41,204 nucleotides of DNA from an uncultured Collinsella sp. (GCA_934668345.1 CAKUNE010000007.1:1-41204), one strand, 5' to 3'; shown: positions 17,296 through 25,717, numbered from the stretch's first letter. Made by a program: numbers and translations. Notes: generated by a model not told the origin, from the letters alone.

Positions 17296-18207
17296 ATGTC
17301 CCACAACACCTTGCCGACCGTTGCCGAGCTTTCGGGCGAGATGCGCGAGCGCTTGGCCAAGGTCAAGTACGTCTTTACCGACCTGGATGCCACGATGCTC
17401 GCACCCGGCTCGTGCGTGCTGCGCGACAACGACGGCAACCCCTCGACCAAACTCGTCGAGGCCGTCGTGGCACTTGCCCGCGCTGGTATTCAGGTGGTTC
17501 CCACCTCGGGCCGCAACCGCACCATGATCCACGAGGACGCGCGCGTGCTCGGCCTCAACTCCTACATTGGTGAGATGGGCGGCCTGGTCATGTACGACCT
17601 CAAAGCCAACGATTGGGAGTATCTGACCGGCGACATGCCCTACGACCCCTCTTGCGGTCTCACGCCGCACCAGGTGATCGAGCAGACCGGTGTGTGCGAG
17701 AGGATCCTCGCCCGCTGGCCGCACAAGATCGAGTATCACAACGACATGTCGACCGGCTACAAGTACCGCGAGGTCACCGTCGGCATGCGCGGCGACATCC
17801 CCGATGACGAGGCGCAGGCCATCCTCGACGAGGCCGGCTGCGGCTTGGTGTGGGCCTGTAACGGTCACCTGACGCATCTGTCCAAGCCGACGACGCTCGA
17901 GCTTAATCGCGTCGAGGACGGTCGCGCATTCAACATCAACCCCGCGGGCCTCAACAAAGGCGTCGCCATTGCGCGCTTCTGCGAGCACCTGGGGATCGAG
18001 CGCGAGGAGACGCTCGCGCTCGGTGACTCCGAGTCCGACTTCTACATGGCCGATCGCGTGGACACGTTCTGCCTGGTCGAGAATGGCCTGACGAGCGCCG
18101 GCGCGCCCGAGTTCCTGGCTGCTTGCGAGAACGCTTTCGTTACGCGCGGCAAAATTGTCGACGGTTGGGCGGCGACGGCAGAGCTGCTGGTCGCGGCGCG
18201 TTCGTAG
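17296..18207 (+). CDS. HAD-superfamily (Cof-type) hydrolase
   Basis: This 303-residue predicted phosphatase has motif I 'VFTDLDATML', with the two catalytic aspartates spaced DxD; the usual DGT is DAT here. Motif II Thr/Ser lies in 'VVPTSGRNR'. A type-IIB cap follows, then Lys in 'NPAGLNKGVAIARF' and motif IV 'LALGDSESDFYMA'. The arrangement is that of Cof/YbjI-type sugar-phosphate or nucleotide phosphatases; the substrate cannot be predicted. ATG 17296 has GGAG upstream; a more distant in-frame ATG at 17254 lacks one. The gene sits between murE and murI, 107 bp after murE. Confidence 0.8.
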   Translation: MSHNTLPTVAELSGEMRERLAKVKYVFTDLDATMLAPGSCVLRDNDGNPSTKLVEAVVALARAGIQVVPTSGRNRTMIHEDARVLGLNSYIGEMGGLVMYDLKANDWEYLTGDMPYDPSCGLTPHQVIEQTGVCERILARWPHKIEYHNDMSTGYKYREVTVGMRGDIPDDEAQAILDEAGCGLVWACNGHLTHLSKPTTLELNRVEDGRAFNINPAGLNKGVAIARFCEHLGIEREETLALGDSESDFYMADRVDTFCLVENGLTSAGAPEFLAACENAFVTRGKIVDGWAATAELLVAARS

Positions 18208-18258
18208 TGCGGCGTCGCCGCACTTGGACATGTCTTTTCGAGAGAGACTGGTGAGGTA

Positions 18259-19143
18259 ATGTCCGATATCGAGAATCCGACAGGCGACACGCGCCCGATT
18301 GGCGTGTTCGATTCTGGTTTGGGCGGTCTGACGGTTGCGCGCGCCATCGCGACGGTGCTGCCGCACGAGTCCGTCTACTACTTCGGCGACACCAAACGCT
18401 GCCCCTACGGCACGCGCACCGAGGATGAGGTGCGCTCGTTTGCGTTGCAGGCGGGCCGTTGGCTGTCGAAGCACGACGTCAAGATTATGGTCATCGCCTG
18501 CAACACGGCGACCGCCGCGGCCTTGCGTCTGGCCCAGCAGGTGCTCGACGTTCCCGTGATCGGCGTGATCGCGCCGGGTGCCCGTGCGGCAATCAACAGC
18601 ACCCGTTCGCGTCGCGTGGGCGTGCTCGCCACCAACCTCACCATTCGCTCGGGCGCCTACACGCGCGCCATCCAGGACCTGGATGCCGGCGTGGACGTGT
18701 ACGGCTGCCCTGCTTCGAGCTTTGTCGAGGTCGTCGAGCATGAGCTCGCGTCGGGTGCGCACCTGCAGGAGCAGTGGCTCGAGAACGAGGACATCTTCGA
18801 TACGCCTGCCGTGCGTGCGCTGGTGGGTACCACGGTTGAGCCGCTGCGCGACCACGGTATCGATACCGTGGTGCTCGGCTGTACGCATTTTCCGCTGTTG
18901 GTGGGACCTATCCGCCATGCGCTGGGGCCTGGGGTGCGTGTCGTGAGTTCCGCCGAGGAGACCACGCGCGAGCTGACCGATATCCTCACGCGCCGCGAGC
19001 AGCTGGCGGGCGACGCCGCCGAGCCGCAGCATCGTTTTGCCACGACGGCCGATAACATTGCCGAGTTTGCGGTGGCGGGCAGCTTTATCTTTGGTCAGCC
19101 GCTCAAGAGCATCGAACATATCGATATCGATGAGCTGAAGTAG
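18259..19143 (+). CDS. murI: Glutamate racemase
   Basis: This 294-residue cofactor-independent racemase supplies D-glutamate for peptidoglycan. The N terminus 'IGVFDSGLGGLTV' is diagnostic. The two catalytic cysteines are Cys81 in 'VIACNTATAAAL' and Cys208 in 'VLGCTHFPLL'. 'YFGDTKRCPYGTR' and 'GVIAPGARAA' are also conserved. It lies near murE, so two cell-wall precursor genes are clustered. GAGGTA upstream of ATG 18259 serves as ribosome-binding site; rph follows after 54 bp. Confidence 0.96.
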   Translation: MSDIENPTGDTRPIGVFDSGLGGLTVARAIATVLPHESVYYFGDTKRCPYGTRTEDEVRSFALQAGRWLSKHDVKIMVIACNTATAAALRLAQQVLDVPVIGVIAPGARAAINSTRSRRVGVLATNLTIRSGAYTRAIQDLDAGVDVYGCPASSFVEVVEHELASGAHLQEQWLENEDIFDTPAVRALVGTTVEPLRDHGIDTVVLGCTHFPLLVGPIRHALGPGVRVVSSAEETTRELTDILTRREQLAGDAAEPQHRFATTADNIAEFAVAGSFIFGQPLKSIEHIDIDELK

Positions 19144-19197
19144 ATGTAAGGCAGCCGCCAAAGCCTTCGCCGCACCTTTTGCCGAAAGGATATTTCT

Positions 19198-19923
19198 ATG
19201 GAGTACATGCAGGTCAACCGCGCCAACGGTCGCGCCGCCAACGAGTTGCGCCCCGTTAAGCTCACCCGTGGCGTCATGAAGCACGCCCACGGCTCGTGTT
19301 TGGCCGAGTTCGGCGACACGCGCGTGCTGTGCGCCGCCACTATCGAGGAGGGCGTGCCGGGCTGGCGAAAGGGAGCTAAGGCCGGCTGGGTGACCGCGGA
19401 GTACGCCATGCTGCCGGCGTCGACCGGCAAGCGCTGCAAGCGCGAGCACGCCAACCGCAAGGGCCGCTCCATGGAGATCGAGCGCCTCATTGGCCGCAGC
19501 CTGCGTACCGTCGTCAACATGAAGGCACTCGGCGAGTACACCGTTACCGTCGACTGCGATGTGATTCAGGCCGATGGCGGCACGCGTACAGCGAGCATCA
19601 CCGGCGCCTGGGTGGCGCTGCACGACGCCCTCGCCATGTGGGTCGAGGCGGGCAAGATCGAGCGCATCCCGCTTACCGGCCAGGTGGCTGCCATCTCCAT
19701 GGGCGTTGTCGACGGCAATACGCTGCTTGACCTCGATTATTCCGAGGACAGCCATGCCGAGGTTGACATGAACCTCGTCGCCACCGACACCGGTGAGATG
19801 ATCGAGCTCCAGGGCACCGGCGAGCAGGCGCCTTTCGACCGCAAACGCCTCAACGCCCTGCTCGACCTGGGCGACAGGGGTATCGCCGAGCTCATCGAGC
19901 TTCAGCGCCAAGCCATCGCCTAA
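19198..19923 (+). CDS. rph: Ribonuclease PH
   Basis: This 241-residue phosphorolytic 3'-5' exoribonuclease trims tRNA 3' ends as a hexamer. It has '[25 protein letters not shown]', '[17 protein letters not shown]', '[16 protein letters not shown]' and '[19 protein letters not shown]'. These match RNase PH throughout; the length is normal. AAAGGA precedes ATG 19198; ATG 19207 is an alternative. rdgB follows, as in many bacteria. The 145-bp gap after the stop begins with a small palindrome of the GGGACAGGTT-loop type. Confidence 0.96.
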   Translation: MEYMQVNRANGRAANELRPVKLTRGVMKHAHGSCLAEFGDTRVLCAATIEEGVPGWRKGAKAGWVTAEYAMLPASTGKRCKREHANRKGRSMEIERLIGRSLRTVVNMKALGEYTVTVDCDVIQADGGTRTASITGAWVALHDALAMWVEAGKIERIPLTGQVAAISMGVVDGNTLLDLDYSEDSHAEVDMNLVATDTGEMIELQGTGEQAPFDRKRLNALLDLGDRGIAELIELQRQAIA

Positions 19924-19958
19924 CCTGCCAAATAGGGACAGGTTTATTTTGGTAGGTT
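19922..19958. repeat. Palindromic element with GGGACAGGTT loop (copy A)
   Basis: AACCTGCCAAA (19922-19932) pairs with TTTGGTAGGTT (19948-19958), 11 bp with one G.U. The 15-nt loop holds GGGACAGGTT. The loop core and loop length are the same as at 27575-27607, but the stem is different. It overlaps the end of rph by two bases and could act on the 3' end of that message. Confidence 0.75.
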
Positions 19959-20068
19959 TTATCTGGGAAAACGTCGAAGTATAAGACTGCCGTTGATTGA
20001 GAGGGGAGAGAGGCCGAGGTCCTCGTCGTCCTCAACACGGCATTGCTATAGAGACAAGGAGACCACTC

Positions 20069-20710
20069 ATGGCACTTGAGAAGATCGACATCGACACCCT
20101 CGACCCGGCGGCGACCATTGTCGTGGCAACGGGCAACGCCCATAAGCTCACCGAGATCGAGGCCATTTTGGGCAAGGTCATGCCCGAGGTTCGCTTTGTG
20201 GCGCTCGGCCAGCTGGGCGAATTTGAGGACCCCGAGGAAAACGGCACGACGTTTTTGGAGAACGCCATCATCAAGGCGCAGGCTGCCGTCGAAGAGACGG
20301 GGCTCATGGCCATTGCCGACGATTCGGGCCTGGTCGTCGACGCACTGGACGGTGAGCCCGGTGTGTATAGCGCGCGCTACGCGGGCGTTCACGGCGACGA
20401 TGCCGCCAACAACGCCAAGCTGCTCGTGAATCTGGAGGGCGTGGCCGACGAGGACCGCACTGCGCGCTTTATGAGCGTCGTCGCGCTCATCGATACGAAC
20501 GGCCTGGTCACCTATGGCGAGGGCGCCTGCGAGGGCGTTATCGCGCACGAGGGTCGCGGCGATCACGGCTTTGGCTACGACCCGCTGTTCCTGCCGGTCG
20601 ATACGCCGGGCAAGACTATGGCCGAGCTCACGGCGGACGAGAAGAACGCCATCAGCCATCGATTCCATGCGCTCGAGCACCTATCCGCCAAACTGACGGG
20701 CGAGGAGTAA
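20069..20710 (+). CDS. rdgB: Non-canonical purine NTP pyrophosphatase (RdgB/HAM1)
   Basis: This 213-residue enzyme hydrolyses dITP, ITP and XTP to keep deaminated purines out of nucleic acids. Motifs are 'IVVATGNAHKLTEIEAIL', 'ENGTTFLENAIIKA', 'ADDSGLVVDALDGEPGVYSARYAG' and 'GHDHGFGYDPLFLP'-like GDHGFGYDPLF near the end. ATG 20069 follows AAGGAG; a longer in-frame reading from 19997 has no initiation signal. dtd starts 4 bp after its stop, so the two quality-control genes form one unit. Confidence 0.95.
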   Translation: MALEKIDIDTLDPAATIVVATGNAHKLTEIEAILGKVMPEVRFVALGQLGEFEDPEENGTTFLENAIIKAQAAVEETGLMAIADDSGLVVDALDGEPGVYSARYAGVHGDDAANNAKLLVNLEGVADEDRTARFMSVVALIDTNGLVTYGEGACEGVIAHEGRGDHGFGYDPLFLPVDTPGKTMAELTADEKNAISHRFHALEHLSAKLTGEE

Positions 20711-20713
20711 GCC

Positions 20714-21160
20714 GTGCGTGCGGTGGTGCAGCGCGTACTCAATGCCGGCGTGACAGTCGACGGCGAGTGCGTGGGTCGCATTGGACGCGGCTACCTGGTG
20801 CTGCTTGGTGTGGGCCATGGCGATACGCGTGCCGAGGCCGACAAGCTGTGGGGCAAGCTCCGCGGGCTGCGTATCAACGAGGACGAGAACGGCAAGACCA
20901 ACTTGGCGCTTGCCGATGTCGACGGCGAGGTTCTCGTGGTGTCGCAGTTCACGCTGTTCGCCGATTGCCGTCACGGCCGCCGTCCGTCGTTTACCGATGC
21001 AGGCGCCCCCGATGTTGCCAACGAGCTCTACGAGTACTTCCTGACGCTCGTGCGCGAGGACGTCGAGCACGTAGCGCACGGCATCTTCGGCGCCGACATG
21101 AAAGTCGACTTGGTCAACGACGGCCCATTCACCATCGTTCTGGACACAGACAACCTTTAG
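20714..21160 (+). CDS. dtd: D-aminoacyl-tRNA deacylase
   Basis: This 148-residue homodimeric enzyme hydrolyses D-amino acids (and glycine mischarged on tRNA-Ala) from tRNA. The two signature motifs are present: '[10 protein letters not shown]' (SQFTL.A) and '[11 protein letters not shown]' (NxGP, cis-Pro). It begins [17 protein letters not shown], as expected. The start codon is GTG 20714, with GAGGAG in the end of rdgB acting as ribosome-binding site. Confidence 0.95.
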   Translation: MRAVVQRVLNAGVTVDGECVGRIGRGYLVLLGVGHGDTRAEADKLWGKLRGLRINEDENGKTNLALADVDGEVLVVSQFTLFADCRHGRRPSFTDAGAPDVANELYEYFLTLVREDVEHVAHGIFGADMKVDLVNDGPFTIVLDTDNL

Positions 21161-21188
21161 GTTACGCGGTTTTACCAAACCGCGTAAC
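21161..21188. terminator. 12-bp hairpin directly after dtd
   Basis: GTTACGCGGTTT (21161-21172) pairs perfectly with AAACCGCGTAAC (21177-21188) around a 4-nt loop, starting at the base after the stop codon. There is no T-run. The same stem, with one compensated base pair, follows lysS at 25678-25704. It probably protects or defines the mRNA 3' end. Confidence 0.6.
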
Positions 21189-21246
21189 AACTGGTCATGC
21201 GAGGTTGTTATCTGGTACGTATTTGGGACGAGGCTTATTTAGCTAC

Positions 21247-21276
21247 TTGCGTAGGGTTGTAACAGAGTGCTATAGT
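21247..21276 (+). promoter_or_regulatory. Promoter upstream of the veg-type gene
   Basis: TTGCGT (21247-21252) and TATAGT (21271-21276) are spaced by 18 bp, about 70 bp before the start codon. Confidence 0.6.
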
Positions 21277-21343
21277 ATTAGAGTTTTGTCTATCTTAGGG
21301 GTATTATCCCCTTTTTGAATTGCACCTTCTGGAGGCCCTGTTC

Positions 21344-21640
21344 ATGGAAGAGATGGAAGTCAATCACGTCGACGACATCCACGAGAAGCTGACCGATATG
21401 GTGGGCGATCGCGTCAAGGTGAAGGCCAACATGGGCCGCACCCGCGTCGTCGAGCGCATGGGCACCATCAAGAGCGTCCACCCCGCCGTCTTTATCGTTG
21501 AGGTTGACGAGCGCCGCGGCCGCAAGTCGCGTCAGTCCTACCAGTATATCGATGTCCTCACCGGGCAGGTCGAGCTGTTCGACCCCGAGAGCGGCGAGCA
21601 CATTTTTACCCCGCTCGGCAACCAGCTCGAGGAGCACTAG
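21344..21640 (+). CDS. veg: Veg-family protein
   Basis: This 98-residue cytoplasmic protein has the conserved core of the Veg (DUF1021) family: 'G.RVKVKANMGR.R..ER.GTI...HPAVFIVEVDE...RKSRQSYQYIDVLTGQVEL'. In Bacillus subtilis, Veg is linked to biofilm formation and its gene also lies next to ispE. Its biochemical role is unknown. ATG 21344 with GGAGG 8 bp upstream is the best start; an earlier TTG at 21320 is in frame but would overlap that site. ispE begins 2 bp after the stop, so they are co-transcribed. Confidence 0.85.
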   Translation: MEEMEVNHVDDIHEKLTDMVGDRVKVKANMGRTRVVERMGTIKSVHPAVFIVEVDERRGRKSRQSYQYIDVLTGQVELFDPESGEHIFTPLGNQLEEH

Positions 21641-21642
21641 CG

Positions 21643-22539
21643 GTGACCGATCGGTCCCTCACCCTTACCGCGCCGGCAAAGATTAACCTCTACCTGGGGG
21701 TTCATACCGAGCGCGATGACCGCGGCTACCACAGGGTCGATTCCCTGATGGCAGCTGTCGGTCTTTCCGATACCGTGACGGTTACGCCGGCACAGGCGCT
21801 GACCGTCCAGACGGTTCCGGCATCAGATTTTCCCATGCAAAAGAATACGGCGTATCGGGCTGCGGTTGCTATGGCCGAGCATTATGGTCGCGAGGCAAAC
21901 ATCTGCGTGACGATTGAGAAGCGCATTCCATTGTGCGCCGGCTTGGGCGGCCCCTCGACGGATGCGGCCGCGGTCATTGTCGCCTTGGCGGAGCTCTGGG
22001 GAATTGATCGCACCGACCCCGCGCTCGACGACATTGCGCGGGGCATTGGCGCTGACGTCCCGTTCTTTTTGCACGCGAGCCCTGCGTTCTACGTAGGTGG
22101 GGGAGACGTGCTGGCAACTGAGTACCCCGCGCTGCCCGCAACGCCCGTCGTGTTGGTCAAGCCGCGCGAGGCAAGTGTTTCGACAATTGAAGCCTATCGA
22201 CGTTTTGACGAGGCCCCGGTGCCTGCAGACAAGCCCGGCGCGATAGCTTCTGCCTTGCGTGCTGGTGATGCCGAGACGGCATATGCGCTCATCCATAACA
22301 ACCTGGGTGTCATTTCCGCACAGATGGAGCCGCAGATTCAAACGGTTCTCGATTGGCTGCGTAAACAGGACGGCACCGTTGCTGTAGATGTGTGCGGATC
22401 GGGTGCCTGCTCGTTTGCCATTTGCGACACCGCCGCCACGGCCGAAAGGCTTGCCGACGCTGCCCTGCAAAACGGCTGGTGGTCCTGCGCGACGGAGCTC
22501 ATTCCCAACACGGTTCGCATCGAAGTGCCAAAGAAGTAA
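21643..22539 (+). CDS. ispE: 4-diphosphocytidyl-2-C-methyl-D-erythritol kinase
   Basis: This 298-residue GHMP-family kinase catalyses the ATP-dependent step of the non-mevalonate isoprenoid pathway. 'APAKINLYLGV..RDDRGYH.VDSLMAAV' at the N terminus is diagnostic, as is the ATP-binding motif 'IPLCAGLGGPSTDAAAVI'. The usual loop is GLGGGSSDAA; here Pro and Thr replace Gly and Ser. It starts with GTG 21643, with CGAGGAG at the end of veg as ribosome-binding site. IspD and IspF of the same pathway are about 13 kb downstream. Confidence 0.93.
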   Translation: MTDRSLTLTAPAKINLYLGVHTERDDRGYHRVDSLMAAVGLSDTVTVTPAQALTVQTVPASDFPMQKNTAYRAAVAMAEHYGREANICVTIEKRIPLCAGLGGPSTDAAAVIVALAELWGIDRTDPALDDIARGIGADVPFFLHASPAFYVGGGDVLATEYPALPATPVVLVKPREASVSTIEAYRRFDEAPVPADKPGAIASALRAGDAETAYALIHNNLGVISAQMEPQIQTVLDWLRKQDGTVAVDVCGSGACSFAICDTAATAERLADAALQNGWWSCATELIPNTVRIEVPKK

Positions 22540-22588
22540 AAATTTCTCTGGCACACGACGGAAATCTTTGTTACTATAGTCGAGCTAA

Positions 22589-22665
22589 CGGGTTGTGGCT
22601 CAGTTTGGTAGAGCACTGCGTTCGGGACGCAGGGGTCGCTGGTTCAAATCCAGTCAACCCGACCA
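22589..22665 (+). tRNA. tRNA-Pro (anticodon CGG)
   Basis: CGGGTTG pairs with CAACCCG to form the acceptor stem; the 3' ACCA is encoded. The anticodon arm is CTGCG-TTCGGGA-CGCAG, so the anticodon is CGG (proline). The T arm CTGGTTCAAATCCAG is normal. A -10 (TATAGT, 22575-22580) lies just upstream. Confidence 0.96.
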
Positions 22666-22675
22666 GAGCATGAGG

Positions 22676-22705
22676 AGGGATCGCTTCTTGCGGTCCCTTT
22701 TTTTA
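22676..22705 (+). terminator. Terminator after tRNA-Pro
   Basis: AGGGATCGC pairs with GCGGTCCCT (one G.U), with a 5-nt loop, followed by seven T residues. Confidence 0.85.
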
Positions 22706-22712
22706 GCTATTG

Positions 22713-22741
22713 TTGTGATACCGCGATACCCGCGGTATACT
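22713..22741 (+). promoter_or_regulatory. Promoter of tatA
   Basis: TTGTGA (22713-22718) and TATACT (22736-22741) are spaced by 17 bp; this is one of the better promoters in the window. Confidence 0.7.
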
Positions 22742-22777
22742 CATTCGAGCTTGTCTCGCTGTATTGTGGAGGTCTAC

Positions 22778-23053
22778 ATGTTTGGACTGAGGGCTCCTGA
22801 GCTCATCATTATTCTCGTCGTTGTCCTGATTATCTTCGGGCCCAAGAACCTGCCGAAGCTCGGCAAGTCCCTCGGCTCTACCGTCAAGAATATCCGCGAG
22901 GGTATGGAGGGCGACGATAAGGCCGAGACCAAGCAGGCCGAGGAGGTCGTGGTCGAGCAGTCCGAGGAGGACAAGGAGATCGCTGAGCTCGAGGCCAAGC
23001 TCGCTGCTGCCAAGAAGAAGCAGGCAGAGGACAGCGACGCGGACGCAGAGTAG
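22778..23053 (+). CDS. tatA: Twin-arginine translocase subunit TatA/TatB type
   Basis: This 91-residue protein has one N-terminal membrane helix (ELIIILVVVLIIF), the conserved hinge 'FGPKNLPKLGKSLGSTVKNIREG' and a long, highly charged C-terminal helix rich in Glu and Lys. That is the TatA layout: it oligomerises to let folded proteins cross the membrane. The F-G-P-KNLP-LGKSLG string favours TatA; whether it also serves the TatB role cannot be told. The gene stands alone between a promoter and a terminator; tatC is not nearby. TGGAGG precedes ATG 22778. Confidence 0.9.
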   Translation: MFGLRAPELIIILVVVLIIFGPKNLPKLGKSLGSTVKNIREGMEGDDKAETKQAEEVVVEQSEEDKEIAELEAKLAAAKKKQAEDSDADAE

Positions 23054-23078
23054 TCCCATCCCTTTGGGGTGAGCACCT

Positions 23079-23111
23079 GACCGGCTTGCCCGCAGGCTAG
23101 CCGGTCTTTTT
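23079..23111 (+). terminator. Terminator after tatA
   Basis: GACCGGCT (23079-23086) pairs with AGCCGGTC (23099-23106), followed by TTTTTCG. Confidence 0.8.
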
Positions 23112-23159
23112 CGTTTTGTTGACAGTTGATTGTTTGATCAGAGTTGGGGAGATATCCGT

Positions 23160-23630
23160 ATGGACGCAAGCCAGATCGTACTGACCGCTGAGGGCCGCCA
23201 GAAGCTCGTCGAGGAGCTCGCTTGGCGTGAGGGCGATTACGCCAAGGAGATCGTCGAGGACATCAAGGAAGCCCGCGCGTTCGGCGACCTTTCGGAGAAC
23301 TCCGAGTACGATGCCGCTAAGGACAAGCAGGCCCAGAACGCCGCTCGTATTGCCGAGATCCAGGCCATCCTCGCCAACGCTCAGGTTGCTGCCACCACGG
23401 GTGATTTGACCGTCTCCATCGGTTCCACCGTTTCTCTGATTGATCCCAACGGTGAGGTCATGGAAGTCACGCTCGTCGGTACCACCGAGACCAACTCGCT
23501 CGAGCACAAGATTTCCAACGAGTCTCCGGTCGGCCACGCCATCATCGGTCACGGCGAGGGCGACTCCGTCGAGGTCGTTACGCCTTCCGGCAAGACTCGC
23601 GTCTACACCATCGCCAAGATCGCACGCTAG
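23160..23630 (+). CDS. greA: Transcription elongation factor GreA
   Basis: This 156-residue protein enters the RNA polymerase secondary channel and stimulates cleavage of backtracked RNA. The N-terminal coiled coil carries the acidic tip in 'ARAFGDLSENSEYDAAKDKQ'; the C-terminal FKBP-like domain has 'VGTTETN...ISNESPVGHAIIGHGEGDSVEVVTPSGK'. Both are normal for GreA. ATG 23160 is chosen because GGGGAG is 8 bp upstream; a TTG at 23130 in the same frame is unlikely. A hairpin at 23659-23693 separates it from lysS. Confidence 0.95.
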   Translation: MDASQIVLTAEGRQKLVEELAWREGDYAKEIVEDIKEARAFGDLSENSEYDAAKDKQAQNAARIAEIQAILANAQVAATTGDLTVSIGSTVSLIDPNGEVMEVTLVGTTETNSLEHKISNESPVGHAIIGHGEGDSVEVVTPSGKTRVYTIAKIAR

Positions 23631-23658
23631 ACCACGGTCCCGCGTAAAGGTATGTTTT

Positions 23659-23693
23659 CGCTCCCTGGGACCGAATCCTGGGGAGCGTTTTAG
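23659..23693 (+). terminator. Terminator between greA and lysS
   Basis: CGCTCCC pairs with GGGAGCG, followed by TTTTAG; 16 bp separate it from lysS, so lysS may be transcribed partly by read-through. Confidence 0.55.
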
Positions 23694-23709
23694 TTTGAGG
23701 AGCTAACTT

Positions 23710-25674
23710 ATGGCAGAGAACCAGAACGCCGCCGATCAGGCATCGACGCTCAACGACGAGCGCGCCACCCGCCTGGCCAAGCGCGCCGCCCTGTTCGAGG
23801 CGGGCCAGAACCCCTATCCCGAGCACTCTGAGCTTGAGGACTACGTCGCCGATATCGAGGCTAAGTACGCCGAGCTTGCCGATGGCGAGGACACCGAGGA
23901 CGTCGTGAAGATCGCCGGCCGTGTGGTCGCCAAGCGCGGTCAGGGCAAGATTATGTTCACCGTCGTGCGCGATGCGACTGCCGAGATTCAGCTGTTCTGC
24001 CGCATCAACGACATGGACGAGGCTGCCTGGAATACGCTCAAGTCCCTCGACCTGGGCGACATCTTGGGCGTGACCGGCGTGGTTGTGCGCACCCAGCGCG
24101 GCCAGCTTTCCGTTGCCCCTAAGAGCGCGACCCTGCTTGCCAAGGCCGTTCGTCCGCTGCCCGAGAAGTTCCACGGTCTTTCCGACAAGGAGACCCGCTA
24201 TCGCCAGCGCTATGTCGACCTGATCGCCAACGACGACGTTCGCGAGACCTTCCGTAAGCGTTCGCAGATTCTCTCCACCTTCCGTCGCTTTATGGAGTCC
24301 GATGGCTACATGGAGGTCGAGACCCCCATCCTGCAGACCATCCAGGGCGGCGCTACTGCCAAGCCGTTCATCACGCACTTCAACGCGCTCGATCAGGAGT
24401 GCTACCTGCGCATTGCTACCGAGCTGCACCTCAAGCGCTGCATCGTCGGCGGTTTTGAGCGCGTGTTCGAGATCGGCCGTATCTTCCGTAACGAGGGCAT
24501 GGACCTTACCCACAACCCCGAGTTCACCACGATGGAGGCCTACCGTGCCTTCTCCGACCTCGAGGGCATGAAGGCGCTCGCCCAGGGTGTCATCAAGGCG
24601 GCTAACAAGGCCATCGGCAACCCCGAGGTCATCGAGTACCAGGGCCAGACCATCGACCTTTCTGGTGAGTGGGCCAGCCGTCCCATGACCGACATCGTCT
24701 CCGACGTGCTCGGCAAGCAGGTCACCATCGACACGCCGGTCGAGGAGCTTGCTGCCGCCGCGCGTGAGAAGGGCCTGGAGATCAAGCCCGAGTGGACTGC
24801 TGGCAAGATCATCGCCGAGATTTACGATGAGCTGGGCGAGGACACCATCGTCAACCCGACCTTCGTGTGCGATTACCCCATCGAGGTCAGCCCGCTCGCC
24901 AAGCGTTTTGAGGACGACCCGCGTTTGACCCACCGCTTTGAGCTGGTCATCGCCGGTCACGAGTACGCCAACGCATTCTCCGAGCTCAACGACCCGGTCG
25001 ACCAGGCTGAGCGCTTTGCTGCCCAGATGGCCGAGAAGGCCGGCGGCGACGATGAGGCCATGGAGTATGACGAGGACTACGTGCGCGCCCTCGAGTACGG
25101 TATGCCTCCCGCGGGCGGTATTGGCATCGGCATCGACCGCGTGGTCATGCTGCTCACCAACCAGGCTTCTATCCGCGACGTCCTGCTGTTCCCGCACATG
25201 AAGCCCGAGAAGGGTTTCCAGTCCGGTGCCGCTGCCGCCAAGGCTGCCGAGGCCGGCAATGCCGCGAGCCCCTTCGTCAAGCCGCTCAAGCCCACGGTTG
25301 ATTATTCCAAGATTGCCGTCGAGCCGCTGTTTGAGGAGTTCGTCGACTTTGATACCTTCTCCAAGAGCGATTTCCGCGCTGTGAAGGTCAAGGCGTGCGA
25401 GGCCGTCAAGAAGTCCAAGAAGCTGCTGAACTTTACGCTCGACGACGGCACCGGCACCGACCGCACCATCCTCTCCGGCATTCACGGTTATTATGAGCCC
25501 GAGGACCTGGTCGGCAAGACCTTGCTCGCCATCACCAACCTGCCTCCGCGCAAGATGATGGGTATTCCCAGCTGCGGCATGCTGATCAGCGCTGTCCACG
25601 AGGAGGAGGGCGAGGAGCGCCTCAACCTGATCCAGCTCGACGCCTCCATCCCCGCCGGCGCAAAGATGTACTAA
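23710..25674 (+). CDS. lysS: Lysyl-tRNA synthetase (class II) with C-terminal EMAP/Trbp111-type tRNA-binding domain
   Basis: This 654-residue enzyme charges tRNA-Lys. An N-terminal anticodon-binding OB domain (VKIAGRVVAKRGQGKIMFTVVRD) is followed by the class-II core. Motif 2 is 'FEIGRIFRNEGMDLTHNPEFTTMEAY'-like and motif 3 'GIGIGIDRVVMLLTNQ' lies at about residue 470-485. Normal LysRS ends near residue 500. Here a linker leads into a further domain (about 546-654) with 'FRAVKVKACEAVKKSKKLL', 'TILSGIHGYYEPEDLVGKT' and 'NLPPRKMMGIPSCGMLISA', the pattern of the tRNA_bind/Trbp111 OB fold found at the end of many MetRS. It probably raises tRNA affinity. TGAGGAGC precedes the ATG. Confidence 0.93.
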   Translation: MAENQNAADQASTLNDERATRLAKRAALFEAGQNPYPEHSELEDYVADIEAKYAELADGEDTEDVVKIAGRVVAKRGQGKIMFTVVRDATAEIQLFCRINDMDEAAWNTLKSLDLGDILGVTGVVVRTQRGQLSVAPKSATLLAKAVRPLPEKFHGLSDKETRYRQRYVDLIANDDVRETFRKRSQILSTFRRFMESDGYMEVETPILQTIQGGATAKPFITHFNALDQECYLRIATELHLKRCIVGGFERVFEIGRIFRNEGMDLTHNPEFTTMEAYRAFSDLEGMKALAQGVIKAANKAIGNPEVIEYQGQTIDLSGEWASRPMTDIVSDVLGKQVTIDTPVEELAAAAREKGLEIKPEWTAGKIIAEIYDELGEDTIVNPTFVCDYPIEVSPLAKRFEDDPRLTHRFELVIAGHEYANAFSELNDPVDQAERFAAQMAEKAGGDDEAMEYDEDYVRALEYGMPPAGGIGIGIDRVVMLLTNQASIRDVLLFPHMKPEKGFQSGAAAAKAAEAGNAASPFVKPLKPTVDYSKIAVEPLFEEFVDFDTFSKSDFRAVKVKACEAVKKSKKLLNFTLDDGTGTDRTILSGIHGYYEPEDLVGKTLLAITNLPPRKMMGIPSCGMLISAVHEEEGEERLNLIQLDASIPAGAKMY

Positions 25675-25677
25675 CTA

Positions 25678-25704
25678 GTTACGCGGTTCTACGAACCGCG
25701 TAAC
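25678..25704. terminator. 12-bp hairpin after lysS (same stem as after dtd)
   Basis: GTTACGCGGTTC (25678-25689) pairs perfectly with GAACCGCGTAAC (25693-25704). Relative to 21161-21188, the innermost stem pair has changed from T-A to C-G on both sides, so pairing is preserved. Confidence 0.65.
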
Positions 25705-25717
25705 GGCTCGACGCTGC

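Noticed and set aside
17185..19911. 908-codon minus-strand open frame opposite the HAD gene, murI and rph
   Set aside because: It crosses several genes on the other strand, has Arg/His/Gln-rich antisense composition and no motif. It is a shadow of biased codon use.
23119..23124. TTGACA upstream of greA
   Set aside because: No acceptable -10 occurs 16-18 bp downstream, so I did not call a promoter, although greA must have one near here.
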